Positions 7,811-15,244 of a DNA stretch of 64,000 nucleotides are shown piece by piece. The notes below the pieces were generated by a model. The model saw nothing but the letters and a program-made list of their open reading frames with translations, was not told the origin of the DNA and did not search any database. A program made the position numbers and the translations under genes. Source of the DNA: CAYGYG01 sp964354155 (GTDB taxonomy: Bacteria > Hydrothermota > Tepidihabitantia > SM23-42 > CAYGYG01); NCBI GenBank assembly GCA_964354155.1, contig CAYGYG010000009.1, forward strand, positions 46,134 through 110,133. Direction: 5' to 3'. Each line of letters opens with the position of its first letter. The stretch's first letter is position 1.

Positions 7811-9172
7811 CTATATATCGCTCAAGTCGCCGACCATCCAGCAGGCCTGTTCCGGTTTATCGTCGCAGCCGCCCTCGAGAAATGCTTTGAACCCTTTGAT
7901 CGTAGCCTCAAGCGGCACGTATTTGCCGGCACGGCCGGTGAACGTTTCCGCGACAAAAAGCGGCTGGGACAGGAAACGCTGGATTTTGCGCGCGCGTGTG
8001 ACGATGACTTTATCCTCGTCCGACAGTTCTTCGAAACCGAGGATGGCGATGACATCGCGCAGGTCCTTGTAGCGCTGAAGGATCTTCTGAACGCCGCGGG
8101 CCACATTGTAGTGTTCTTCACCGACAAAACGCGGATCCAATATCGAAGAGGTTGAGTCGAGCGGGTCCACCGCCGGGTAGATGCCGAGCTCGGCTAACGA
8201 ACGGGAAAGCACGATGGTCGAATCGAGGTGACCGAAGGTTGTGGCCGGGGCCGGGTCAGTCAGGTCGTCGGCCGGAACGTAGACGGCCTGGACTGAGGTG
8301 ATCGAACCATGCTTGGTCGAGGTAATTCGTTCCTGAAGCTCGCCCATTTCAGTGGCCAGGGTTGGTTGATACCCGACCGCGGAAGGGATCCGTCCCAACA
8401 AGGCCGAAACCTCGGAACCGGCCATCGTAAATCGATAGATGTTGTCGATAAAGAGCAGGACGTCCTTGTGCTCCTGATCCCGGAAGTATTCGGCCATCGA
8501 CAGGGCGGTGAGGCCGACGCGCTGACGAACACCGGGCGGCTCGTTCATCTGGCCGAAGACCAGAACAGTTTTGTCGATTACGCCGGAGCGCCGCATGTCA
8601 AGATAGAGGTCATTGCCCTCGCGCGTCCGTTCGCCGATGCCGGCGAATACCGACACGCCGCCGTGTTCGAGTGCGATGTTCCGGATGAGCTCCATCACCA
8701 CCACCGTCTTGCCGACGCCGGCGCCGCCGAAAAGACCGACCTTGCCGCCTTTGATGATGGGCGCAATCAAGTCGATGACCTTGATACCGGTTTCCAGGAC
8801 TTCAACCCGCGTGGACTGTTCTTTGAAGACGGGGGGCTTACAGTGGATGGAGCTCTTCAGCTTGGTCTTGACCGGGCCCAGCTCGTCGATCGGCTCACCG
8901 AGGATGTTGAAGAGCCGGCCCAGAGTCTCGGGTCCGACCGGCACCGTGATCGGCCCGGCCGTGTCTTCCACGGCCATGCCCCGGCGCAGTCCTTCGGTCG
9001 GCCCCATAGCCACACACCGTACCGTATTCCAGCCCAGGTGATGCTGGACTTCGAGCACCAAATGGGAGCCGTTCTGCCTGACCCAAAGCGCACCATAGAT
9101 CTCGGGCAGCTGTTCGCCAAACTCTACATCGACGACCGGCCCCATGATTTGAAGGATTCTACCTTGATTCAT
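7811..9172 (-). CDS. atpD: F1Fo ATP synthase subunit beta
   Basis: A 453-residue catalytic subunit. The P-loop is GGAGVGKTVVVMEL, the Walker B segment DVLLFIDNIYRF, and the family has its adenine pocket and DELSEED-like region here as ELSDEDKVIV. Both N-terminal barrel (GRILQIMGPVVDVEF) and C-terminal helical domain are complete. Three copies alternate with alpha in F1 and make ATP as gamma turns. The segment DPLDSTSSILDPRFVGEEHY is the classical beta signature. It lies 75 bp after atpG, with an AGGAGG-type Shine-Dalgarno in that gap. Confidence 0.97.
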   Translation of the reverse strand: MNQGRILQIMGPVVDVEFGEQLPEIYGALWVRQNGSHLVLEVQHHLGWNTVRCVAMGPTEGLRRGMAVEDTAGPITVPVGPETLGRLFNILGEPIDELGPVKTKLKSSIHCKPPVFKEQSTRVEVLETGIKVIDLIAPIIKGGKVGLFGGAGVGKTVVVMELIRNIALEHGGVSVFAGIGERTREGNDLYLDMRRSGVIDKTVLVFGQMNEPPGVRQRVGLTALSMAEYFRDQEHKDVLLFIDNIYRFTMAGSEVSALLGRIPSAVGYQPTLATEMGELQERITSTKHGSITSVQAVYVPADDLTDPAPATTFGHLDSTIVLSRSLAELGIYPAVDPLDSTSSILDPRFVGEEHYNVARGVQKILQRYKDLRDVIAILGFEELSDEDKVIVTRARKIQRFLSQPLFVAETFTGRAGKYVPLEATIKGFKAFLEGGCDDKPEQACWMVGDLSDI

Positions 9173-9247
9173 CCCGTTAGACCTCCTTGCATTGCCAAAA
9201 GGGCGACAGGATGGCTGAACAAAGACGGAAAGAAGGTGACATAATTC

Positions 9248-10102
9248 TCATACCTGTTCGATCACCGCCCGGGCGGTGCTGAGTTCGGTCAACTCTTTGG
9301 TAATATTCTCCTGGCGAACTCGGTTGTACGACAAAACCAATTCGGAGATGAGGCCGGCGGCGTTGTCGGTCGCGTTCTTCATCGCGACCATCCGGGCGGC
9401 AAACTCGGACGCCTGCGCTTCGAGCATAGCCGCATAGAGCTCGTATTCAATAATCCGGGACAAGAGCGGCGCGATGACCTCCTGGGCCGATGGTTCATAG
9501 ACGAATGAGGCGTGCATCTCCGGTTCGTGGCTGGCCTGCTTCAGCGGCAGTAACTCCAGCACTGAAGGCCGGCCGGTGAGGTTGGAGACAAACCGGCTGT
9601 AGACGATGGTTACCCGGTCAACCGCGGCCTTTTGGTATTCTTCGATCACCAGCCGGCCGATCGGCAAGGTCTGAATGAAAGGTACCGGGACCGGCAACCC
9701 GGCAAACTCGGCAATCACCTCGTAGCCGCGCCGCATCAGGAAGTCACGGCCTTTCTTGCCGACCGCGACAAACTGACAATGTGCTCGGTCGGTCACTTCC
9801 TCCAGGGCGCGATGGATTACATTCATATTGAAGGCCCCGCAAAGACCGCGGTCCGAGGTCACCACGACAATCAGCGTGTTAGTGACTGGCCTTGACTGCA
9901 ACAGGGGATGCAGTTCTGGTTCGGTCTTTGAAGAGACATCGAGCAGAAGCTTCCAGGCGAGAGCCGCGTAGGGACGGGATGCAAAGAGCGCGGCGGTTGC
10001 TTTGCGCATGCGGGCCGCCGACACCATTTCCATTGTCCCGGTGATCTTCCGGATGCTGGTGACGGAACGGATGTGGTTTCTGATGTCGCGGACCGATGCC
10101 AT
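9248..10102 (-). CDS. atpG: F1Fo ATP synthase subunit gamma
   Basis: A 284-residue central-stalk protein. It begins with SVRDIRNHIRSVTSIRKITG and ends with ELVLSYNRVRQENITKELTE, both diagnostic helices of gamma, with the Rossmann-like middle domain between (VVTSDRGLCGAFN). Gamma rotates inside the alpha3beta3 ring and couples it to the c-ring. Its ATG touches the last base of atpA, so translation is probably coupled. Confidence 0.95.
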   Translation of the reverse strand: MASVRDIRNHIRSVTSIRKITGTMEMVSAARMRKATAALFASRPYAALAWKLLLDVSSKTEPELHPLLQSRPVTNTLIVVVTSDRGLCGAFNMNVIHRALEEVTDRAHCQFVAVGKKGRDFLMRRGYEVIAEFAGLPVPVPFIQTLPIGRLVIEEYQKAAVDRVTIVYSRFVSNLTGRPSVLELLPLKQASHEPEMHASFVYEPSAQEVIAPLLSRIIEYELYAAMLEAQASEFAARMVAMKNATDNAAGLISELVLSYNRVRQENITKELTELSTARAVIEQV

Positions 10103-11616
10103 TAGCGTTTGCCCGAAATGGTTTTGAATTCCTGGATGGCCTGTTTGAGCCCTTCTTCATTTTCGGCCGTCAGCTCATTGGACTGTTTGATATTGGCACC
10201 GATCTGCGGGTGCATCGAATCCATGAACTTGAGGAAGTCGGCTTCGAAACTTGTTACTGCCTCGGCCGGAATGTCATCGATCAGGCCTGAAATGCCGACG
10301 AAGATTATCATGACCTGTTTCTCGACGGCCAGGGGTACATACTGGCCCTGTTTCAGGATCTCGGTCATCACCTTGCCGCGTGTCAGCTGCTGGCGCGTCG
10401 CGGCATCAAGGTCGCTGCCGAATTCGGCAAATGCCGCCATCTCTCGGTATTGGGCCAGGTCAAGACGTAACTTGGCGGCGACTTTCTTCATCGCGCGGAC
10501 CTGGGCTGCCGAACCCACCCGGGATACGGAAAGACCAACATTGATTGCCGGACGGATACCCTGATAGAAGAGTTCTGGTTCGAGATAAATCTGTCCATCC
10601 GTGATCGAAACCACGTTGGTGGGTATATAGGCGGTGAAGTCGCCGGCCTGGGTCTCGATGATCGGCAGGGCGGTCAACGAACCGCCGCCATGTTCCTTGT
10701 TCAGCTTGGCCGCCCGCTCGAGCAACCGGGCATGGAGATAAAAAATATCCCCCGGGTAGGCCTCGCGGCCCGGTGGTCGCCGAAGAATAAGCGAGATCTG
10801 GCGGTAGGCCCAGGCATGTTTGGAGAGGTCGTCATAGATGACGAGCGCATCCTTGCCCTGATCCATGAAATACTCACCCATCGAGCAACCGGCGTACGGC
10901 GCAATATACCAAAGGGATGCGGGGTCGGATGATCCGGCGTTCACCACGATGGTGTGGTCCATCGCACCGTGTTTCTCCAATTCGCCGACAATGCGGGCCA
11001 CCTTGGATTCTTTCTGGCCGATGGAAACATAGATGCAGAAAACCCCTTCGTTCTTCTGGTTGATGATCGCGTCGATGGCGATGGCGCTCTTGCCGGTCTG
11101 GCGGTCTCCAATGATCAGCTCCCGTTGACCGCGGCCGATCGGAATCATACTATCAATCGCCTTGATGCCGGTCTGGATCGGCCGGTTGACCGGCTCCCGC
11201 AGGATGACCCGCGGGGCGATTTTCTCAATCGGGTAGTGCTGTTCCGGCCGGACCGGTCCTTTCCCGTCGATTGGCTCACCCAAGGGATTGATGACCCGGC
11301 CGAGCAAGCTCTCACCGACGCCGACTTGGAGTATTCGGCCGGTGCCGCGTACCAGGTCACCTTCCTTGATTTCTTCATAGTTGCCCAACACGACGGCCCC
11401 GATCCGGTCTTCAAGCAGATTGAGCGCGACACCGAAGACCCCGTTAGGAAATTCAAGCATTTCCGAAGCGAAACAGTCGCCCAGGCCGTGGATCTGGGCC
11501 ACGCCGTCAGCCAGTTCAATGACGGTACCGATGTGCTCGACCGATACTTTTTCTTCGAACCCGACAATGTCCTTCTTGAGTTCAGCTAGAAGCTTTGCCT
11601 TCTGGTCCTGGTTCAT
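10102..11616 (-). CDS. atpA: F1Fo ATP synthase subunit alpha
   Basis: A 504-residue regulatory nucleotide-binding subunit. The P-loop is GDRQTGKSAIAIDAI and the family signature PAINVGLSVSRVGSAAQ contains the arginine finger. ATG 11616 is preferred over an in-frame TTG at 11637 because GGAG lies about ten bases upstream of it. The protein starts MNQDQKAKLLAELKKDI and includes the N-terminal GTVIELADGVAQIHGL barrel. Order alpha-gamma-beta-epsilon is the standard bacterial one. Confidence 0.96.
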   Translation of the reverse strand: MNQDQKAKLLAELKKDIVGFEEKVSVEHIGTVIELADGVAQIHGLGDCFASEMLEFPNGVFGVALNLLEDRIGAVVLGNYEEIKEGDLVRGTGRILQVGVGESLLGRVINPLGEPIDGKGPVRPEQHYPIEKIAPRVILREPVNRPIQTGIKAIDSMIPIGRGQRELIIGDRQTGKSAIAIDAIINQKNEGVFCIYVSIGQKESKVARIVGELEKHGAMDHTIVVNAGSSDPASLWYIAPYAGCSMGEYFMDQGKDALVIYDDLSKHAWAYRQISLILRRPPGREAYPGDIFYLHARLLERAAKLNKEHGGGSLTALPIIETQAGDFTAYIPTNVVSITDGQIYLEPELFYQGIRPAINVGLSVSRVGSAAQVRAMKKVAAKLRLDLAQYREMAAFAEFGSDLDAATRQQLTRGKVMTEILKQGQYVPLAVEKQVMIIFVGISGLIDDIPAEAVTSFEADFLKFMDSMHPQIGANIKQSNELTAENEEGLKQAIQEFKTISGKR

Positions 11617-11658
11617 CCCGTAGCGACTCCTTGGCAATCGAACACTATTCCGCCTCCT

Positions 11659-12138
11659 TCATCCTCGTCTCAGCTGTTTAATCAGATTGTTGAGTTTGCT
11701 GACCACGCTGGCATCGATCATGACGTCACCGGCTTTGATGACAATGCCTCCGATAATGGCGGGATCAACGACATTCCGAATCGTCAAGCGCCGTCCCAGT
11801 TTTGCGGCGAACCGTTCGGCAATCACCGCCTTCTCATCGGGGGCTAGAGGCGCGGCGGTTTTTACCTCAAATTCCAGGATACCGGTCTGCTCGCGAGTGC
11901 GCTTGTAGTTTCGCAGGATGTCGGTCAGGCTGCTCATCGCGCTGCTGCGGAGGAGAAGGAAGATGAAGTCGTAGGCCGCCGGCGCAATGTAGTCCTTAAA
12001 AAGGTCCTGGACGGTCCGGACCTTTTCTTCAAAGTTGATACGCGGGTTGTCAAGGTAGCCGCGCAGCTTAAGCGACGAATGGAGCGAAGACTCGACTAGT
12101 TCAAGATCAGCCAAGATACTCTCCAATTGCTGTGCCAT
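11659..12138 (-). CDS. atpH: F1Fo ATP synthase subunit delta
   Basis: A 159-residue OSCP/delta protein, slightly shorter than the usual 170-180 residues. The N-terminal helical bundle (FEEKVRTVQDLFKDYIAPAA) and the C-terminal signature (GGIVIKAGDVMIDASVVSKL) are both clear. Delta clamps the peripheral stalk to the top of alpha. It starts one base after the end of atpF. Confidence 0.92.
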   Translation of the reverse strand: MAQQLESILADLELVESSLHSSLKLRGYLDNPRINFEEKVRTVQDLFKDYIAPAAYDFIFLLLRSSAMSSLTDILRNYKRTREQTGILEFEVKTAAPLAPDEKAVIAERFAAKLGRRLTIRNVVDPAIIGGIVIKAGDVMIDASVVSKLNNLIKQLRRG

Positions 12139-12139
12139 G

Positions 12140-12664
12140 CTATCCTTTCCGGCTTATCGACTCAAGTTCTTTCTCGACTTCTTTTACCGCGCTGTCCAGG
12201 AGGCTCTTTCTGGTTTTTTCATCAACCTGTTTGCGAACCACCGCAATCGAAAGCTGAACCACCATTTCGCCGACTTCCTTCTTGACTTCATTCATGATAT
12301 TCTTCTTTTCCCGGCCGATTTCCTGCATTGCCCGCTCGACGATTTTCTTCGACTCCTCATTGGCGAGCTCGACGATCTTCTTTTTCTCCTGGTCGCCCAG
12401 TTTTGTTGCCTGGTCAATGATGCGGTGGGACTCGCGCTTGGCTTCTTCGATCAGCTGGCGCTGTCTTTCTTCAGACTCGGCGGCCTGCCGCTTCAAATCC
12501 TCGGCGGTCTTAAGCCCTTCTTCAATCTTAGACGAGCGTTCCTTGAATAGTTTGAGCAGGGGCTTGTAGAGAAAGCGGTTGAGGAGCCAGAGCAGTATCA
12601 GAAAGTTGACGATCTGAGCGATGAGAAGCAGAGGGTGGATTCCGAGCTTGCCCAGGGCTTCCAT
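12140..12664 (-). CDS. atpF: F1Fo ATP synthase subunit b
   Basis: A 174-residue peripheral-stalk subunit with one N-terminal membrane helix (LLLIAQIVNFLILLWLLNRF) and a long charged coiled coil (LKTAEDLKRQAAESEERQRQ and onward). Only one b gene is present, so b is a homodimer. The coding region follows atpE by two bases. Confidence 0.93.
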   Translation of the reverse strand: MEALGKLGIHPLLLIAQIVNFLILLWLLNRFLYKPLLKLFKERSSKIEEGLKTAEDLKRQAAESEERQRQLIEEAKRESHRIIDQATKLGDQEKKKIVELANEESKKIVERAMQEIGREKKNIMNEVKKEVGEMVVQLSIAVVRKQVDEKTRKSLLDSAVKEVEKELESISRKG

Positions 12665-12666
12665 GG

Positions 12667-12894
12667 CTATAGGAATTTGAGAATCAAGGCCACGACCAAA
12701 GCATAGATGGCGATGGCTTCGGTGAAGGCCAGCCCTAAGATGAAGACCGCCTGGATTTTGCCGCTCGCTTCCGGATTGCGCCCGACTGCCTCCGCGGCCT
12801 TACCGCCAATGAAGCCAAGGCCGATACCCGGACCCAACGCGCCCAGGCCGATGGCTAAGCCGGCGGCCAGCAACTTGACTGTATCAGGACCCAT
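12667..12894 (-). CDS. atpE: F1Fo ATP synthase subunit c (proton-type ligands)
   Basis: A 75-residue hairpin of two membrane helices joined by the polar loop GRNPEA. The ion-carrying carboxylate is Glu59 in LAFTEAIAIYALVV. Sodium-binding c subunits have Gln in helix 1 and a Ser/Thr pair after the Glu; here the corresponding positions are Leu26 (GIGLGF) and Ala60-Ile61. That points to H+ as coupling ion (inference from known ligand patterns). AGGAGG precedes the ATG. It is separated from atpB by 129 bp containing a hairpin. Confidence 0.95.
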   Translation of the reverse strand: MGPDTVKLLAAGLAIGLGALGPGIGLGFIGGKAAEAVGRNPEASGKIQAVFILGLAFTEAIAIYALVVALILKFL

Positions 12895-12904
12895 GTAACC
12901 TCCT

Positions 12905-12927
12905 AAAAATTCTCTGAAAGAATTTTT
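12905..12927 (-). terminator. AT-rich hairpin between atpB and atpE
   Basis: A 9-bp perfect stem (AAAAATTCT / AGAATTTTT) with a 5-nt loop and T-runs on both strands sits just before the atpE ribosome-binding site. On the minus strand it resembles a weak terminator or an RNA element that could set the high c-subunit dosage. The surrounding 128 bp is much more AT-rich than its neighbours. Confidence 0.4.
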
Positions 12928-13023
12928 TTGAATACTTCGAAAGATGTCGAATCTATCGAATAATTTGCCTTATGCAAATACACGATATTCGTGATATTAG
13001 CTGTCATTCGATCTATTCGCATA

Positions 13024-13764
13024 CTAATGCTCTTCACGCATTGTCGCGATCTTGATGAAGAAGAGGGTGAGCAGGGCAAAGACGAGGGCCTGGATGAAGC
13101 CAACGAAGATCTCGAGCACCAGGAAGGGGAGAGGTATCACGAAGGGAAGCAGGGTGAGCATCACCAGGAGCAGAACTTCACCGGCAAAGATATTGCCGAA
13201 GAGACGGAACGAAAACGAGATTATTTTGGCCAGCTCGGCGATTAGCTCAAGGATTCCAACAAAGAACATGATCGGGCTCTTGAGTTTGATGAATCGTCCG
13301 ATATAACCCTTAAGACCCAGATACTTAATGCTGTAGACCTGGGTCAAGGATACTGAAATGAGGGCGAGGGCGATCGTCGTGTTGAGGTCGGCCGACGCGC
13401 CCCGCAGCAGCGGGGTGAAGGAACGGTGCTCACCCTCGGTGTGGAAGAACCCGATTGAGCCGAAACCGGGGAGCAGTCCAAGCCAGTTGACAATCAACAC
13501 GAAAAGGAATATCGTCATCACCAGCGGGAAAAACCGGCGGCCTTTTTCCTCATCTTCAACCGCGTCACATACCGTACGATAGAGAGTCTCCAGCGCATAC
13601 TCAACCACGTTCTGAATCCCTATCGGAACAACGCGTTTCGTGAGCCGGACCATAACGACGAGAACGCCGAACAGCAAAAGGGTAAACCAGGTTACCAGGA
13701 GCGAATTCGTGATCGGCAGTGGGCCTAGCTGGAATAGCTTCTCCGCGGCTATCGAAATGTGCAT
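13024..13764 (-). CDS. atpB: F1Fo ATP synthase subunit a
   Basis: A 246-residue integral membrane protein, first gene of the atp operon. The key segment SFRLFGNIFAGEVLLLVML holds the arginine that faces the c-ring glutamate. The C-terminal helix is FVGFIQALVFALLTLFFI. It forms the two half-channels for the coupling ion. No atpI/atpZ precedes it. The ATG lies six bases after a TAAAAT -10 box, so its mRNA is probably leaderless. Confidence 0.95.
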   Translation of the reverse strand: MHISIAAEKLFQLGPLPITNSLLVTWFTLLLFGVLVVMVRLTKRVVPIGIQNVVEYALETLYRTVCDAVEDEEKGRRFFPLVMTIFLFVLIVNWLGLLPGFGSIGFFHTEGEHRSFTPLLRGASADLNTTIALALISVSLTQVYSIKYLGLKGYIGRFIKLKSPIMFFVGILELIAELAKIISFSFRLFGNIFAGEVLLLVMLTLLPFVIPLPFLVLEIFVGFIQALVFALLTLFFIKIATMREEH

Positions 13765-13770
13765 CGGCCA

Positions 13771-13798
13771 ATTTTATCCGTCAGGGATCGAAAGTCAA
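13771..13798 (-). promoter_or_regulatory. atp operon promoter (leaderless configuration)
   Basis: On the minus strand TTGACT (13798-13793), 16 bp, TAAAAT (13776-13771), then only six bases to the atpB ATG at 13764. Transcription should start at or next to the A of the start codon. Confidence 0.7.
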
Positions 13799-13840
13799 CA
13801 GCGTTCTAAGTAAAATGGCTGTCCCCGAAGGGGTCGGGGG

Positions 13841-14365
13841 TTATTGTTGCATTACTCGAGGTAGGGTGTCGACGAGTGCCTTGGCCAGAGCTGTGATGGC
13901 TTTCTTCACCGGGGGTGAAATGGGCTTACCCCACTCCAGGGACTTGGGCTCAACGCCAATGAGCACTACCTCAGCCCCGACGCTTTCCCGGAGATACTGG
14001 ACAAGAAGAGAAAGCGGTACCTGATGGGTCGAGACACTTTCATTCTTAATTCTCTTGTCGTCCATCAACAGGATGGTGCCGGGCTTCTGTTTCGCCAAGG
14101 CTGCATCGATGATGATGACATGAGTGGGCTTTAGGGCACGGATCTTGCCGGTGTAGTTCTCAGGGACCTCGCCGCCGACAATGACTTTGATGTTGTCATG
14201 GGGATTCTCGAGCAGTTCGTGGAACAGGAGTTCAGCACACATCGCCCCGAGTCCGTCATCGGCCTTCATCGGGTTACCGACTCCGACGATGACGACACGG
14301 CGGGCGCCTTTGACCCGCTTCGAGAAGTTCTTTGGTAACGTCGGTTTCTTCTGTTTCCGTGTCAT
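13841..14365 (-). CDS. HycI-type [NiFe]-hydrogenase maturation endopeptidase
   Basis: A 174-residue protein of peptidase family M52. The nickel-sensing residues are visible: VGVGNPMKADDGLG (first Asp), THVIIIDAAL (second Asp) and VSTHQVPLSLLVQYL (His), the last typical of the HycI branch serving group 4 hydrogenases. ATG 14365 is chosen because the promoter -10 box (14406-14411) lies inside the longer frame. The enzyme removes a C-terminal tail from the hydrogenase large subunit after Ni insertion. Its likely substrate is the large subunit encoded at 20133-21356, which keeps such a tail. It precedes, but is promoted separately from, the atp operon. Confidence 0.9.
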   Translation of the reverse strand: MTRKQKKPTLPKNFSKRVKGARRVVIVGVGNPMKADDGLGAMCAELLFHELLENPHDNIKVIVGGEVPENYTGKIRALKPTHVIIIDAALAKQKPGTILLMDDKRIKNESVSTHQVPLSLLVQYLRESVGAEVVLIGVEPKSLEWGKPISPPVKKAITALAKALVDTLPRVMQQ

Positions 14366-14405
14366 AGCTGCTGGCGCCGTGAGGGGCGCAATATGATCCG
14401 TTACT

Positions 14406-14433
14406 ATTATACCCATAACCGCGCGCAAGACAA
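14406..14433 (-). promoter_or_regulatory. Promoter of the hydrogenase protease gene
   Basis: Minus strand TTGTCT (14433-14428), 16 bp, TATAAT (14411-14406), about 40 bases before ATG 14365. It excludes upstream start codons of the longer frame. It is back to back with the promoter at 14458-14485. Confidence 0.6.
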
Positions 14434-14457
14434 GGTAAATCGAGCTTCCCAAAGCGG

Positions 14458-14485
14458 TTGACATTCGCGGGGAAATCGGTAGAAT
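14458..14485 (+). promoter_or_regulatory. Promoter of the small membrane protein gene
   Basis: TTGACA (14458-14463), 16 bp, TAGAAT (14480-14485), 20 bases before ATG 14506. Confidence 0.65.
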
Positions 14486-14505
14486 AGTCGACAAGGATTC
14501 CTGAG

Positions 14506-14712
14506 ATGACCGGTTTTATCCTCTGGCTGATACTACTTGTGCTTTGTTGGCCGCTGGCGCTTATGGCACTGGTGGTCTATCCGATTGTCTGGCTCATCTT
14601 GCTGCCTTTTCGCCTCATCGGCATAACGGTAGAGGCAGTGCTAGCTTTGTTTCGGGCCATCATTCTTCTGCCGGTACGGGTTCTGCGCGGTCCGGCGCGC
14701 CACAACTTCTGA
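14506..14712 (+). CDS. Small hydrophobic membrane protein, unknown function
   Basis: A 68-residue protein made almost entirely of two hydrophobic stretches (LWLILLVLCWPLALMALVVY and IVWLILLPFRLIGITVEAVL) with a basic tail (LRGPARHNF). A good promoter at 14458-14485 and AAGGA upstream of the ATG support it as a real gene. It is followed 10 bp later by yjbQ, probably in one transcript. I do not recognise the family. Confidence 0.65.
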   Translation: MTGFILWLILLVLCWPLALMALVVYPIVWLILLPFRLIGITVEAVLALFRAIILLPVRVLRGPARHNF

Positions 14713-14722
14713 TCGAACCTGA

Positions 14723-15133
14723 ATGCTGTACGAAATCAGCATATCAACCAGCCGAGCCGAGGATTTGATTGAGATTACCGGCAGCGTGGATAAGATCGTC
14801 AGCGAGTCGAGGGTGGCCAACGGCATGGTGCATGTGTTCGTGCCGCATGCCACCGCCGGCATTATTCTCAATGAGAGCGACGACCCTAATATCAGGACTG
14901 ACTTCCTTAATGCCATAGAGAAGGCGGTACCGAAGCGAGCCGCGTACTTGCACGACCGGATCGATCGCAATGCGGCCGCCCATATCCGAAGCGCCCTGGT
15001 TGGCTCCAGTGTCTTCATCCCCATCCAGAACGGACGGCTGGTTCTCGGCACCTGGCAGACGATAATGTTCTGCGAATTCGACGGCCCCAGACAATCGCGC
15101 CGAATCGTTGTCCAGATAATCGAGACCAAGTAG
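14723..15133 (+). CDS. YjbQ/UPF0047 family protein
   Basis: A 136-residue single-domain protein of the YjbQ family. The fingerprint is VPHATAGIILNESDDP with the conserved His and acidic residues, followed by HIRSALVGSSVFIPIQNGRL and GTWQTIMFCEFDGPR. Some members show weak thiamine-phosphate synthase activity, but the physiological role is unsettled; thiC is 27 kb away, so context does not help. The size matches the family. Confidence 0.9.
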   Translation: MLYEISISTSRAEDLIEITGSVDKIVSESRVANGMVHVFVPHATAGIILNESDDPNIRTDFLNAIEKAVPKRAAYLHDRIDRNAAAHIRSALVGSSVFIPIQNGRLVLGTWQTIMFCEFDGPRQSRRIVVQIIETK

Positions 15134-15244
15134 GCCGGATTTACTGAATCATCAGTTTCGCCGTGGTCGCCCTGCAGTTTGACACGGTTCTCTCGGGGCT
15201 CGCCGGGCGATAATTCGATTTCGATGGGCGTGCGGAGCGGCGCG

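Noticed and set aside
8309..9244. A 311-codon plus-strand frame opposite atpD
   Set aside because: Shadow of a highly conserved gene in a GC-rich sequence; no recognisable protein features.
12903..13103. A 66-codon minus-strand frame between atpE and atpB
   Set aside because: It overlaps the atpB 3' end in another frame, is low-complexity, and falls in an AT-rich spacer.
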